Positions 32,328 to 41,650 of a DNA stretch of 64,000 nt are shown piece after piece (position 1 is the stretch's first letter; every line of letters begins with the position of its first letter). This stretch comes from GCA-2709075 sp964492555 (lineage in GTDB: Bacteria > Pseudomonadota > Alphaproteobacteria > MPNO01 > UBA2964). The stretch spans positions 62,001 through 126,000 of the forward strand of contig CAZBKQ010000004.1 in assembly GCA_964492555.1 (NCBI GenBank), in the 5' to 3' direction. The position numbers and the translations under genes are program-made. Under the pieces are notes generated by a model, which saw only the letters and a list, made by a program, of their open reading frames with translations, did no database searches and had not been told where the DNA came from.

Positions 32328-35300
32328 ATGGCAGAAATCTCCGCAGGCGAATGGCAATTCTGGATCGACCGGGGCGGCACGTTTACCGACCTTGTCGCGC
32401 GGCATCCGGACGGTTCATTGAGTACTCATAAGCTGCTGTCCGAAAACCCGGAACGGTACAAGGACGCTGCCATTCAGGGCATCCGCGATTTTCTTGGAGT
32501 CGCTCAGGACCAGCCAATCCCGGCGGAGGCCATCGAAGCCGTCAAGATGGGCACAACCGTCGCCACGAATGCGCTGCTGGAGCGCAAGGGCGACCGGACG
32601 CTTCTGGCGATAACCGAAGGCTTCGCGGATCAACTGCGCATCGGATACCAGAACCGGCCCAAGATTTTCGCCCGCAAGATCGAGCTGCCGGAACTGCTGT
32701 ATGAGCAGGTCGTCGAGATCCCCGAGCGTATGTCGGCCCATGGCGAAGAGCTGGCGCCGGTGGATGAAAAAGAAGCGCGCAAACGCCTTCAGGCCGGATA
32801 TGACGACGGCATCCGTTCGGTCGCCATCGTCTTTATGCATGGGTACCGCTATCACGAACATGAAAAAAACGTCGCGGAAATCGCCCGCGATATCGGGTTT
32901 ACGCAGATTTCGGTCAGCCATGAAGTCAGCCCGCTGATGAAGCTGGTGGGGCGTGGCGATACCGCCGTGGTCGATGCCTATGTCTCTCCCATCCTGCGCC
33001 GCTATGTCGATCAGGTCGCTGAAAATCTCGGCGATACGCGGCTCATGTTCATGCAATCCAATGGCGGGCTGACAGACGCCCGATTCTTTCAGGGCAAGGA
33101 CAGCATCCTGTCGGGGCCCGCCGGCGGGATCGTCGGCGCCGTGCGGACCGCCGCGATGGCCGGGTTCGAGAAAATCATCGGCTTCGATATGGGCGGCACC
33201 TCCACCGATGTCGCGCATTATGACGGCGAATATGAACGCGCGTTTGAAACGCTTGTCGCCGGCGTCCGTATGCGGGCGCCGATGATGCGCATTCACACCG
33301 TCGCCGCGGGCGGCGGGTCGATCCTGCATTTCGATGGTTCGCGGTATCGCGTCGGCCCGGATTCCGCGGGCGCCAATCCGGGTCCGGCCTGTTACCGGCG
33401 CGGGGGGCCGCTGGCCGTGACGGATGCGAATGTCATGCTCGGCAAGATCCAGCCCGATTTCTTCCCCCACGTTTTCGGCCCCAAAGGCGACCAGCCAATG
33501 GATGCGGAGGTGGTGCGCGAAAAGTTCACCGCAATGGCAAAGGAGATCAAAGCCGCCACCGGCGACGAACGCACGCCCCAGGAAGTCGCGGAGGGGTTCC
33601 TGCGCATCGCGGTCGAAAATATGGCCAATGCGATCAAGCAGATATCCGTGCAGCGCGGTTATGACGTAACGGAATATACGCTCAACTGTTTCGGCGGCGC
33701 CGGCGGACAGCACGCCTGTCTGGTTGCGGATTCCCTTGGTATGAAGCGCGTTTTCGTTCACCCGTTCGCCGGGGTGCTGTCAGCCTATGGCATGGGGCTC
33801 GCCGATCAGCGGGTTATGCGCGAATACGCGGTCGAGGAAACGCTATCGGAAGCGCTGATGCCGCAATTGCGGCAGCATCTGACAGAAATGGAACAGGATG
33901 GCCGAGACGAGATGATCGAGCAGGGCGTCGATGCGGCCCAGCTTACCGCCGCGGCCAAGGCGCATCTCCGCTATGAGGGGACAGACACGGCGCTTGTCAT
34001 CGATTTCGACGCGCTGGATAAAATGACCGCCGATTTCGAGGAAGCGCACCGTCAGCAATTCGGCTTCATATCGCCCGAAAAGAACCATATCGTCGAGGCT
34101 CTCTCGCTGGAGGTCATCGCGCCGGGCGACGCGGTCGAGGACGCCCGTCTTTCCGAAAGCGTATCCGACTTGCCGGAACCGGCGGCAACCGTCCCGATGT
34201 TCAGCGGTGACGAGGCCCATGACACCCCGGTCTATGACCGGGACAAGATGCTGCCCGGCGCGAAAGTGGACGGACCGGCGATCCTGATCGAAGCCAACGC
34301 GACAACCGTCGTCGAGCCCGGATGGCGCGCGGAAGTCACGGACCTCAACCATCTGGTCATGACCCGCGTGGTGCCCCTGCCCGCCCGTGTCGCCATCGGC
34401 ACACAGGCCGACCCGGTGATGCTGGAAGTATTCAATAATCTGTTCATGTCCATCGCCGAACAGATGGGCGGCGTTCTGCAGAACACCTCCTATTCGGTGA
34501 ATATCAAGGAACGGCTGGATTTCTCCTGTGCCATTTTTGACACAAGGGGCGATCTGGTGGCCAACGCGCCGCATATCCCGGTGCATCTCGGCTCGATGAG
34601 CGAGAGCGTCAAAACCGTGCTGCGCGAACGCGAAGGCGCTATCAGGCCGGGCGATGTGTTCATGCTCAACACCCCCTATAACGGCGGCACGCATCTGCCC
34701 GATGTGACGGTGATAACCCCGGTCTTTTCGGAAGACGGGGGAGAACTTCTGTTCACCGTCGCCTCGCGCGGCCATCATGCGGAAATCGGCGGGATCACAC
34801 CCGGCTCCATGCCGCCCGATTCTACTCATATCGATGAGGAAGGCGTGCTGCTGGACAATGTGCAGCTCGTCGCGGAGGGGACGTTGCTTGAGAAGGAGGC
34901 CGAAGAGGTCTTTTCAAGCGTCCGTTACCCGACCCGGAATTTTCACCACAATCTGGGCGATCTGAAGGCGCAAATCGCAGCCAATGAAAAAGGCGTGCAG
35001 GAATTGCACAAGATGGTCGAGCATTTCGGTCTGGACGTGGTGAAGGCCTATATGCAGCACGTTCAGGATAATGCCGAGGAATCGGTCCGCCGGGTAATTG
35101 ACACGCTGACAGACGGATCCTTCGAATATGAAACGGATTTCGGCGCGAGAATTTGCGTCGCCATTACGGTCGACCGTAATGCCCGGACGGCGACGATCGA
35201 CTTCAGCGGAACCTCCGACCAGCAAAACAATAATTTTAACGCGCCCAGCGCAATCTGCGTGGCGGCCACACTTTATGTGTTCCGCACGCTGGTCGATGAT

Positions 35301-35936
35301 GACATACCGCTGAACGCGGGCTGCCTTAAACCGTTGAACGTGTTGATCCCGGACGGCTGCATGTTGCGGCCTACATACCCGGCGGCGGTCGTCGCGGGCA
35401 ATGTGGAAACATCCCAGGCGATCACCGACACACTGTTCGGGGCGCTGGGCGTGATGGCGGCGGCGCAGGGCACGATGAACAATTTCACCTTCGGCAACGA
35501 AAACCATCAATATTACGAAACGATCTGCGGCGGTTCGGGCGCGGGCCCCGATTATGACGGCGTCGATGCGGTCCACACCCATATGACTAATACCCGCCTG
35601 ACCGACCCGGAAGTACTGGAGTTCCGCTTCCCGGTCCTGCTGGAAGAATTCTCCATCCGTCGCGGCTCCGGCGGAAACGGCCAGTACCATGGCGGCGCCG
35701 GGGTCGTCCGGCGGATCAAATTCCTCGAAGACATGACGGCCTCGATCCTGTCGGGACACCGGAAAATTTCGCCCTATGGCATAGCAGGCGGCGCATCCGG
35801 AACACCGGGTGTCAATTACATCATCCGGCAGGATGGCGAGCGCGAGGAAATGGGCGGCAATGACTCCAAGCCCCTTTCCGCCGGCGAAGTCATTGTTATC
35901 GAAACCCCGGGCGGCGGCGGATACGGCGCAGCCTGA
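32328..35936 (+). CDS. 5-oxoprolinase/hydantoinase, HyuA-HyuB fusion
   Basis: A 1202-residue ATP-dependent amide-ring hydrolase. The HyuA half (about 1-680) starts FWIDRGGTFTDLVARHPDG and carries the actin-like ATP motif GFDMGGTSTDVAHYDGEYE and a GGGSILHFDGSRYRVGPDSAG segment. The HyuB half (about 700-1200) has VFNNLFMSIAEQMGGVLQNT, HVGDVFM-like RPGDVFMLNTPYNGGTHLPD and SRGHHAEIGGITPGSMPPDS. Such fused proteins open 5-oxoproline or hydantoin-type rings; the substrate cannot be told from sequence. It is cytoplasmic and appears to be transcribed alone. Confidence 0.93.
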   Translation: MAEISAGEWQFWIDRGGTFTDLVARHPDGSLSTHKLLSENPERYKDAAIQGIRDFLGVAQDQPIPAEAIEAVKMGTTVATNALLERKGDRTLLAITEGFADQLRIGYQNRPKIFARKIELPELLYEQVVEIPERMSAHGEELAPVDEKEARKRLQAGYDDGIRSVAIVFMHGYRYHEHEKNVAEIARDIGFTQISVSHEVSPLMKLVGRGDTAVVDAYVSPILRRYVDQVAENLGDTRLMFMQSNGGLTDARFFQGKDSILSGPAGGIVGAVRTAAMAGFEKIIGFDMGGTSTDVAHYDGEYERAFETLVAGVRMRAPMMRIHTVAAGGGSILHFDGSRYRVGPDSAGANPGPACYRRGGPLAVTDANVMLGKIQPDFFPHVFGPKGDQPMDAEVVREKFTAMAKEIKAATGDERTPQEVAEGFLRIAVENMANAIKQISVQRGYDVTEYTLNCFGGAGGQHACLVADSLGMKRVFVHPFAGVLSAYGMGLADQRVMREYAVEETLSEALMPQLRQHLTEMEQDGRDEMIEQGVDAAQLTAAAKAHLRYEGTDTALVIDFDALDKMTADFEEAHRQQFGFISPEKNHIVEALSLEVIAPGDAVEDARLSESVSDLPEPAATVPMFSGDEAHDTPVYDRDKMLPGAKVDGPAILIEANATTVVEPGWRAEVTDLNHLVMTRVVPLPARVAIGTQADPVMLEVFNNLFMSIAEQMGGVLQNTSYSVNIKERLDFSCAIFDTRGDLVANAPHIPVHLGSMSESVKTVLREREGAIRPGDVFMLNTPYNGGTHLPDVTVITPVFSEDGGELLFTVASRGHHAEIGGITPGSMPPDSTHIDEEGVLLDNVQLVAEGTLLEKEAEEVFSSVRYPTRNFHHNLGDLKAQIAANEKGVQELHKMVEHFGLDVVKAYMQHVQDNAEESVRRVIDTLTDGSFEYETDFGARICVAITVDRNARTATIDFSGTSDQQNNNFNAPSAICVAATLYVFRTLVDDDIPLNAGCLKPLNVLIPDGCMLRPTYPAAVVAGNVETSQAITDTLFGALGVMAAAQGTMNNFTFGNENHQYYETICGGSGAGPDYDGVDAVHTHMTNTRLTDPEVLEFRFPVLLEEFSIRRGSGGNGQYHGGAGVVRRIKFLEDMTASILSGHRKISPYGIAGGASGTPGVNYIIRQDGEREEMGGNDSKPLSAGEVIVIETPGGGGYGAA

Positions 35937-35946
35937 CTTTATCGCC

Positions 35947-36001
35947 CGGAACCAGCGGGTATAATCCCCTTATCTGTATAAGGGGTTTGGCAAATGACGG
36001 T
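35947..36001 (+). repeat. 55-bp sequence repeated across an assembly gap (left copy)
   Basis: Identical base for base to 36102-36156; the 100-N gap lies between the two. It includes the TATAAT-like box, the CCCCTTAT/ATAAGGGG hairpin and the first bases of the small secreted protein gene. The length of exactly 55 suggests a de Bruijn k-mer overlap at two contig ends. Confidence 0.95.
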
Positions 36002-36101
36002 NNNNNNNNNNNNNNNNNNNNNNNNNNNNNNNNNNNNNNNNNNNNNNNNNNNNNNNNNNNNNNNNNNNNNNNNNNNNNNNNNNNNNNNNNNNNNNNNNNN
36101 N
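36002..36101. other. assembly gap (100 N), probably spurious
   Basis: Both flanks are the same 55-mer, so the contigs probably overlap and no sequence is missing. Removing the N run and one copy joins the oxoprolinase gene directly to the leader of the small secreted protein. Confidence 0.95.
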
Positions 36102-36156
36102 CGGAACCAGCGGGTATAATCCCCTTATCTGTATAAGGGGTTTGGCAAATGACGGT
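36102..36156 (+). repeat. 55-bp sequence repeated across an assembly gap (right copy)
   Basis: The second copy of 35947-36001. This copy continues into the complete small secreted protein gene, so it is the functional one if the locus exists once. Confidence 0.95.
36115..36140 (+). promoter_or_regulatory. TATAAT box plus hairpin over the ribosome site
   Basis: A perfect TATAAT (36115-36120) abuts a perfect 8-bp stem, CCCCTTAT (36121-36128) and ATAAGGGG (36133-36140), with a CTGT loop. The AAGGGG in the 3' arm is the only Shine-Dalgarno-like sequence before the ATG at 36149, so the hairpin would hide it. It could also serve as a weak terminator for the oxoprolinase gene, but only three T follow. 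The promoter call is weak because no good -35 box is at the right distance. Confidence 0.45.
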
Positions 36157-36463
36157 TTGCGTAAAATTTTTCAGTGCCGCGTTTTTAGCGGCCATTTTCT
36201 GTATGGGCGCGAACACGGTGCTTGCCCAAGACGCCGCGACGGGGGCCTGGTGGGGCTGCGCCGACGGGTATGATCTTGAGCTGAACACGGCAAAGGACTC
36301 TGTTCGCTGCATCAAACCGGCAATCAGACGAACGCAAAAGCCGGTATGCCCGACAATCAGCCTGCCGGGCTCCCGCGTCCAGCCAGACCTGAAAATCGAC
36401 GCCTGGGGGAAATCCGATGTCTGTCTTCTGGCAAAATCCGCTTATGGCGCAAAACCGGCCTGA
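36149..36463 (+). CDS. small secreted cysteine-containing protein, unknown function
   Basis: A 104-residue protein with a clear Sec signal peptide: MTVCVKFFSAAFLAAIFCMG then TVLAQDAATG, with cleavage expected after about residue 26. The mature part is about 78 residues and has four cysteines (WGCADGYDL, VRCIKPAI, PVCPTISL, DVCLLAKS), which would form two disulfides in the periplasm. I do not recognise the family. The leader is unusual because the ribosome site is in a hairpin. It converges with the histidine kinase gene 82 bp away; that spacer shows nothing notable. Confidence 0.75.
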   Translation: MTVCVKFFSAAFLAAIFCMGANTVLAQDAATGAWWGCADGYDLELNTAKDSVRCIKPAIRRTQKPVCPTISLPGSRVQPDLKIDAWGKSDVCLLAKSAYGAKPA

Positions 36464-36545
36464 CCGCGCCGTTTCAAAATGGAAATCGTCACCGGCCCGG
36501 ACAGCTGCGTACTGAATGTAGCGAAAGGCATCGTCGCACCGGCGG

Positions 36546-38474
36546 TCAGGCGCTGAGCGCGCCCTGAGAGGAAGCGGCACCGGACTCGCCCCGCCGCTGA
36601 ACGGAAGCGAGGATTTCGCGCAACTCCTCGACCCGGACGGGTTTAGAAATATAACCGTCCATTCCCGCCGCGAGGAATCTCTCTTTGTCACCGCTCATGG
36701 CGTCGGCGGTGACTGCAACAATGGGGATTCCTCCCCGCGCGTCCTTTAAATTTCTGATCGCCGCCGTTGCCTCCATCCCGTCCATTTCCGGCATGTGTAT
36801 ATCCATCAGAACGGCGTCATAAGGTCGGTTGCGGACGGCTTCAACGGCCTCCACCCCGTTACCCACGACATCTACCCGGTACCCATCCTTGCCGAGCAAG
36901 GTCGAAAGAAAGCGCTGATTGATATGGTTATCCTCGGCGATGAGCAAACGTACCGGGCGGTCCGGGCCTGGCGACGGCATCTTCTCGGCATTGGCGCCGC
37001 CGCCTCTGGCGTTGCTTGCCTGGGCGGCGGCTGTCTCCATTTCCTCCCGCGCCTTATAAATCTCGCCGAGGGCTTCTCTCAACTGGGCAATGGAAACCGG
37101 TTTCACGAGTACATCGGCAAATTCCGTATCATCGAACTTTTTCGATTTCCTGATCGTTGAGGAACTTGCCAGAATGATCGGCACCTCCCCAAGCTCCGGA
37201 TCGGCATAAGCGGCCCGCGCGAAGGCCTCGCCATCCATGCCGGGCATCATGTGGTCCAGGATGATCGCGTCATAGTGCCGGGAATTTTCGCGCAGAGCCG
37301 CCAGCCCCGCCTCGCCATCAGAGGCGAAGTCCGCCTCTACACCGATGGATACAAGCTGGCGTTCGAAAATGCGGCGGTTTACTTCCGTATCATCGACGAC
37401 AAGCACCCGCATCCCGCGGATATGCGCAGGGCCCGTCCGGACATTTACCGGGGCCTGTTCGCCAAGACCGAGCAACATGGTGAATGTAAATTTACTGCCC
37501 TCGCCCAACGTGCTGTCGACGCATATGAACCCGTCCATGAGTTGAACAAGCTGGCTGCAAATCGCGAGCCCCAACCCGGTCCCGCCAAATTTACGGGAGG
37601 TTGACGAATCCCCCTGGCTGAATGGCTTGAACAGCTTGTTCTGGATTTCATCCGATATCCCGATCCCGTTATCGGTGACAGAACATTCCAGCACCACCTG
37701 TTCGTCAGACCGATCCCGTAAGGCAACCTCGACACTGACCGCGCCGCTCGAGGTGAATTTAATCGCATTATTGACGAGGTTCAGAAGCACCTGCCGTATC
37801 CGCCCGGGGTCCCCTCGCAAGAGCCGGGGAATTTCCGGATCGACGAAATAGGAGAGATCCAGCCCCTTTGCCTCCGCATGAGGAACCAGCAGGTTCAAAA
37901 CACCGGCAACGACTTTCTCGATATCGGTATTGACGATCTCGAGATCCAGCCGGCCCGCTTCAAGTTTCGAATAGTCGAGAATCTCGTTGAGGATTGTAAG
38001 CAAACTCTCGCCGGATTCCTTTACGGTCTCCGCATAGCTCTTTTGTTCGTCTGTCAGAACTGTATCCAGCAACAAACCGTTCATGCCGAGGACGCCGTTC
38101 ATCGGCGTACGCAATTCATGGCTCATTGTCGCCAGAAACATCGACTTGGCCTCATTGGCGCGCTCAGCCATACGCCTGGCCTGTTCGAGCTCATCGGCCC
38201 TTTGCGCGGATTGTTCCGCATTGGCCCGAAGAAGCGCGAGCCCGGTGCCGACCCCGAAATATTTGCCATTCCGGGTGACGATAAACCCCTGAAGCGCGGC
38301 GGCGGGGCGTTCGATAGCGATCAGACGGGTAAGCACATCAATGCTCACCTCTTCATCGACCAAAAGGGGCTCTTCCTCTATCAGAGCTGTTATCGGTTTC
38401 TTTTCATAAAGGGCCCGGCCATACCGGCTGGCGAGGCTCAGAGTGAATTCATTCCGGTTGATCAGCGCGACGGG
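36546..38474 (-). CDS. hybrid sensor histidine kinase with two receiver domains (5' end lost in assembly gap)
   Basis: About 643 residues remain. From the visible N-terminus there is a CBS-like sensory segment (PVALINRNEFTLSLASRYGR and LQGFIVTRNGKYFGVGTG), then a coiled-coil linker, the HisKA dimerisation domain with the phosphorylated His in MFLATMSHELRTPMNGVLG, and the HATPase with LVNNAIKFTS, DNGIGIS and GGTGLGLAICSQL. Receiver 1 has VLVVDDTEVN and AIILDHMMPGMDG; receiver 2 has LLIAEDNHINQRFLSTLL and AVLMDIHMPEMDG. Both have the phospho-acceptor Asp. No transmembrane segment is visible. Frame continuity across the N run into the NTF2-like protein is by chance. The partner output protein is not seen. 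Confidence 0.9.
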   Translation of the reverse strand, partial: PVALINRNEFTLSLASRYGRALYEKKPITALIEEEPLLVDEEVSIDVLTRLIAIERPAAALQGFIVTRNGKYFGVGTGLALLRANAEQSAQRADELEQARRMAERANEAKSMFLATMSHELRTPMNGVLGMNGLLLDTVLTDEQKSYAETVKESGESLLTILNEILDYSKLEAGRLDLEIVNTDIEKVVAGVLNLLVPHAEAKGLDLSYFVDPEIPRLLRGDPGRIRQVLLNLVNNAIKFTSSGAVSVEVALRDRSDEQVVLECSVTDNGIGISDEIQNKLFKPFSQGDSSTSRKFGGTGLGLAICSQLVQLMDGFICVDSTLGEGSKFTFTMLLGLGEQAPVNVRTGPAHIRGMRVLVVDDTEVNRRIFERQLVSIGVEADFASDGEAGLAALRENSRHYDAIILDHMMPGMDGEAFARAAYADPELGEVPIILASSSTIRKSKKFDDTEFADVLVKPVSIAQLREALGEIYKAREEMETAAAQASNARGGGANAEKMPSPGPDRPVRLLIAEDNHINQRFLSTLLGKDGYRVDVVGNGVEAVEAVRNRPYDAVLMDIHMPEMDGMEATAAIRNLKDARGGIPIVAVTADAMSGDKERFLAAGMDGYISKPVRVEELREILASVQRRGESGAASSQGALSA

Positions 38475-38574
38475 NNNNNNNNNNNNNNNNNNNNNNNNNN
38501 NNNNNNNNNNNNNNNNNNNNNNNNNNNNNNNNNNNNNNNNNNNNNNNNNNNNNNNNNNNNNNNNNNNNNNNNNN
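38475..38574. other. assembly gap (100 N) between a histidine kinase and an NTF2-like gene
   Basis: A run of exactly 100 N. The start of the histidine kinase and the end of the NTF2-like gene lie in the missing sequence; its true length is unknown. Confidence 0.99.
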
Positions 38575-38918
38575 GTATGCTTCTCAACCAGCAATCCGTC
38601 CTGAAAATGCAGGATATCAAGCCCGCGATAAGCGCCCTGACGATCTTCTTCCTCCAGCGTCAGCAGCCAGCGGATGAGCGCTTTTCCCGCCTCCACATCA
38701 ATGAACATATCTTCATCGTGAAACCGCATCTTTCCGTACTTGCCGGCAAATTGCGGCTCAAAGGCCTTGCGGATCGCAGATTTCCCCTGATGGCGCGCGC
38801 CATTGAATTCGTCATAGATCGCGTCATCGGCAAAATAAGACATAACCGCTTCGAGATCGTCGCGGTTGAATGCCTCGGTAAATTCCAGCGTCAGTTTTTC
38901 CAACTCCCGCCGCGTCAT
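38575..38918 (-). CDS. NTF2-like (SnoaL) family protein, 3' end lost in assembly gap
   Basis: The ATG at 38918 has GGAGG just upstream. About 114 residues are visible: LTLEFTEAFNRDDLEAVMSY, AIYDEFNGARHQGKSAIRKA and ALIRWLLTLEEE, then LDILHFQDGLLVEKH. This is the cone-shaped NTF2/SnoaL fold, used by small isomerases, hydrolases and ligand-binding proteins; the domain normally ends within 10-15 residues after the last motif. It is therefore likely a separate small gene, not the sensor of the kinase that follows the gap. The function is not predictable. It diverges from an acyl-CoA synthetase gene. Confidence 0.75.
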
Positions 38919-39033
38919 CACATCCTCCGTCTTTGTATTGATCAAGCTTAGTCAGATTGTGTCCCTTGACCAAACCGCCGCTAAAAAAGACAATCCGCGC
39001 GAATTGACCAAAACCAGATCAGGAGCAATCGAC

Positions 39034-40620
39034 ATGGCGCCCAAGGTTGGCGGCACCGCGCCCGGAGCCGAACATGATTACGCCATCCCGTTTCAATCCG
39101 TCCGCACTCTGCTGGCGAAATACAAGGATCGCGATCCGGACAAATGCGCGCTTTACGATCTGACACAGGAAAAGGGCATTACCTTCGGCCAATTGCATGA
39201 CTGGTCAAACAGGATCGCCAACTGGCTGGTTTCGCAAGGCATTCAGAAAGGTGACAGGATCGCGCTGTTATCCGAAGAACGCATTGAGAAGCTGATTTTA
39301 TGGATGGGTATCTGGCGCGCCGGCGCCGTTTGCTGTCCGACCAATGTCGAGATGAACATCGCCTATGTTGCCGAAATTCTGAGCCATCTCGACTGCAAGC
39401 TGGCTTTTTATGATGCCGATCTGGATATCGCGCAGATGACCGATGGGGTCGATATCGCGAAATTCGCCTTCACCGACTGGACGGACGATATTACGTCAGG
39501 CGATGGCGGCAACGTGTTTTCGGAAATCGCCAGTGTCGCCGCCTCTCCCGAATGCGACCGCGATTATGTGGAAACCGATGACGCGACGATCTTCTGTACC
39601 TCCGGCACAACCGACAAGCCCAAGAATTTCCTGATCGATCATCTGGCGCACTGGTCATTCGGCCTGTCCTCGATCGATCAGATCGGGCTGACAGAGGAAG
39701 ACAAGACGCTGGAATTCCGGTCCTTCGGCTGGAATTCAGCGCAGGGCCTGTCACTGATGCCCTGGCTGGAGACCGGTTGCACGCTGCATTTCGCGCGCCG
39801 TTTTTCGCACAGCAACTTCTTCAACTGGATCAAGGAGCACGAGATCACCTTCTCCGCCGGTATCCCGACGGTGATCAACATGCTGCTCGACCGCCCCACC
39901 GGCGTTACCGCAAAGGACGTGCCGTCCTTGCGTCTGATGAGTTCCTCCACCGCGCCGCTTTCACCCGAACGGTGGAAGCAGTTCGAGGAGACCTACGGCA
40001 TCAACCTGCTGCAATTCTTCGGCTGTTCGGAAGGCGGCTGGGTCTGCGGCAACCGTCACTACGCCAAGAAATACGGCACGGTGGGTCCGCCCGCGAAGCA
40101 TCAGGAATTCGTGCTGGTCGATGCGGATGGCAACCCCGTCCCGCAGGGCGAAGAAGGCGAGGTCACTCTGGGCGGACCGCAATGCGCCAAGGCCTCAATG
40201 ACCGCCGACGGCGTCTGGGAAGATTTATACGGCAAGCGCGTGCCGCTGGGCGATCTGGCAGTGATGGATGAGGAAGGCTTCATTACCGTAACCGGACGCC
40301 TGAAGGATTTGATCATCCGGGGCGGGGTGAATATCAGCCCCGTCGAGGTCGATAATGTGATGATGCAGCACCCCAAGGTATATGAAGCCGCGGGCGTTGG
40401 CGTGCCCGACGATATTTATGGCGAGGAAATCGTCGCCTATGTCGTGGTACGCGACGGCGAAACGCTGACCGAGGAAGACATCCGCGACCATTGCGCGGCA
40501 ACCATTCCGGAATACCGTATGCCAAAGGAATTCCACTTCATCGACGCGCTGCCCAAAAACGACCGCGGCAAGGTCCGCCGTCCCGATCTGAAGGAAATGT
40601 GGATCGCGGCAAAAGGCTGA
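39034..40620 (+). CDS. acyl-CoA synthetase / AMP-dependent ligase
   Basis: A 528-residue ANL-superfamily enzyme that activates a carboxylic acid with ATP to the acyl-CoA. The ATG at 39034 has AGGAG upstream; a longer frame to 38866 is not supported. Motifs are IFCTSGTTDKPKNFLIDH (P-loop), LLQFFGCSEGGW, LGDLAVMDEEGFITVTGRL (ATP-binding Asp and Arg), IIRGGVNISPVEVD, and the C-terminal catalytic Lys region PKNDRGKVRRPDLKE. The substrate is unknown; the residues following the P-loop (N-F rather than the usual G-V) are atypical. A quinone oxidoreductase gene follows 8 bp later, in one operon. Confidence 0.9.
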   Translation: MAPKVGGTAPGAEHDYAIPFQSVRTLLAKYKDRDPDKCALYDLTQEKGITFGQLHDWSNRIANWLVSQGIQKGDRIALLSEERIEKLILWMGIWRAGAVCCPTNVEMNIAYVAEILSHLDCKLAFYDADLDIAQMTDGVDIAKFAFTDWTDDITSGDGGNVFSEIASVAASPECDRDYVETDDATIFCTSGTTDKPKNFLIDHLAHWSFGLSSIDQIGLTEEDKTLEFRSFGWNSAQGLSLMPWLETGCTLHFARRFSHSNFFNWIKEHEITFSAGIPTVINMLLDRPTGVTAKDVPSLRLMSSSTAPLSPERWKQFEETYGINLLQFFGCSEGGWVCGNRHYAKKYGTVGPPAKHQEFVLVDADGNPVPQGEEGEVTLGGPQCAKASMTADGVWEDLYGKRVPLGDLAVMDEEGFITVTGRLKDLIIRGGVNISPVEVDNVMMQHPKVYEAAGVGVPDDIYGEEIVAYVVVRDGETLTEEDIRDHCAATIPEYRMPKEFHFIDALPKNDRGKVRRPDLKEMWIAAKG

Positions 40621-40628
40621 ACCCCGCA

Positions 40629-41636
40629 ATGCGCGGTCTCTGGGTCACCGAATACACCGATTTCGACAAGCTGTCGGTCGAAGACATTCCGCGTCCCGGC
40701 CTTGAGCCCAACCAGTTGCGCATCCGCGTGCGCGCCGCTGGCGTCAGCTTTGCCGCCAATCTGGTGGTCGCGGGAAAATATCAGCGCAAACCGCCCCTGC
40801 CCTTCACCCCGGGGACCGAATGCGCGGGAGAGGTCATCGAATGTGGCGCTGACGTCACGCGTTTCAAACCGGGAGACCGCGTCTTCGCCGCGCTCGACTG
40901 GGGCGCCTATGCGGAAGAGGCCCTCGCCTATGAAGTCAATAGCTATCCGCTGACGGATGCTCTGACCTATGCTCAGGGAACGAACTTCAATTCTTACGCC
41001 ACCGCGATGGCGGCACTGACCTGGCCCCGCCTGCTGAATGTTCAGGCCGGCGAAACCTTGCTGGTGCATGGCGCGGCGGGCGCGCTGGGGCTAGCAGCCG
41101 TGGAACTCGGCAAGGTTCTCGGCGCCACCGTTATCGCCACCGCCGGCACGGCGGAAAAACGCGCCGCCGCGAAACAGCACGGTGCGGATCATGTCATCGA
41201 TTATTCGGATGGCGCGTTTCGTGACGAGGTATTGGAGATCACCGCCGGCAAGGGCGCGGATGCAATCCTCGATCCGGTCGGCGGCGCGGTATTCGAACAG
41301 TCATTGCGTTGCATCGCGTTCGAGGGCCGCATCTGTCCCATTGGATTTACCGGCGGCGCGGCGTCACCCGCCCCGACAAATATTGTTTTGGTGAAAAATA
41401 TCTCGGTCGTCGGATTGAATTTCGGCACCTATTACGGCTGGAGCCCCAACGACATCCGCTATGAGGCGGAAGAACGGGTGCGCGCAATCATGGACCGCTT
41501 CTGCGCCCTGGCGGCTGAGGGTAAAATCAACCCGGAAGTCTGCGCCGAATTTCCCCTGGATCAATTCCGTGAGGCGATGTCGCTGGTCACCAGCCGCAAA
41601 TCTGTTGGGCGAGTTGCTTTTGTTTTAGGGGCTTAG
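40629..41636 (+). CDS. NADPH:quinone oxidoreductase / MDR-family reductase
   Basis: A 335-residue zinc-independent medium-chain dehydrogenase/reductase. It begins MRGLWVTEYTDFDKLSVEDI; FTPGTECAGEVIECGADVTR and the NADP-binding LLVHGAAGALGLAAVELGKVLG are typical of quinone or enoyl reductases. No zinc-binding cysteines are visible. The start at 40629 is 8 bp after the acyl-CoA synthetase stop, so it may reduce an enoyl-CoA made by the same pathway. It converges with the E1 beta-like gene at 41651. Confidence 0.9.
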   Translation: MRGLWVTEYTDFDKLSVEDIPRPGLEPNQLRIRVRAAGVSFAANLVVAGKYQRKPPLPFTPGTECAGEVIECGADVTRFKPGDRVFAALDWGAYAEEALAYEVNSYPLTDALTYAQGTNFNSYATAMAALTWPRLLNVQAGETLLVHGAAGALGLAAVELGKVLGATVIATAGTAEKRAAAKQHGADHVIDYSDGAFRDEVLEITAGKGADAILDPVGGAVFEQSLRCIAFEGRICPIGFTGGAASPAPTNIVLVKNISVVGLNFGTYYGWSPNDIRYEAEERVRAIMDRFCALAAEGKINPEVCAEFPLDQFREAMSLVTSRKSVGRVAFVLGA

Positions 41637-41650
41637 CCCCCCCGCACCGC

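Noticed and set aside
32415..33761. 448-codon minus-strand open frame opposite oxoprolinase
   Set aside because: It is antisense to a well-supported HyuA domain and has His/Asp/Gly-rich shadow composition.
35947..36156. Duplicate 55-bp leader as a true tandem repeat or mobile element end
   Set aside because: Exact identity, the length of 55 and the N run between the copies fit a contig overlap better.
36546..38945. One 799-residue NTF2-histidine kinase
   Set aside because: Continuity depends on 100 N; I report two partial genes instead.
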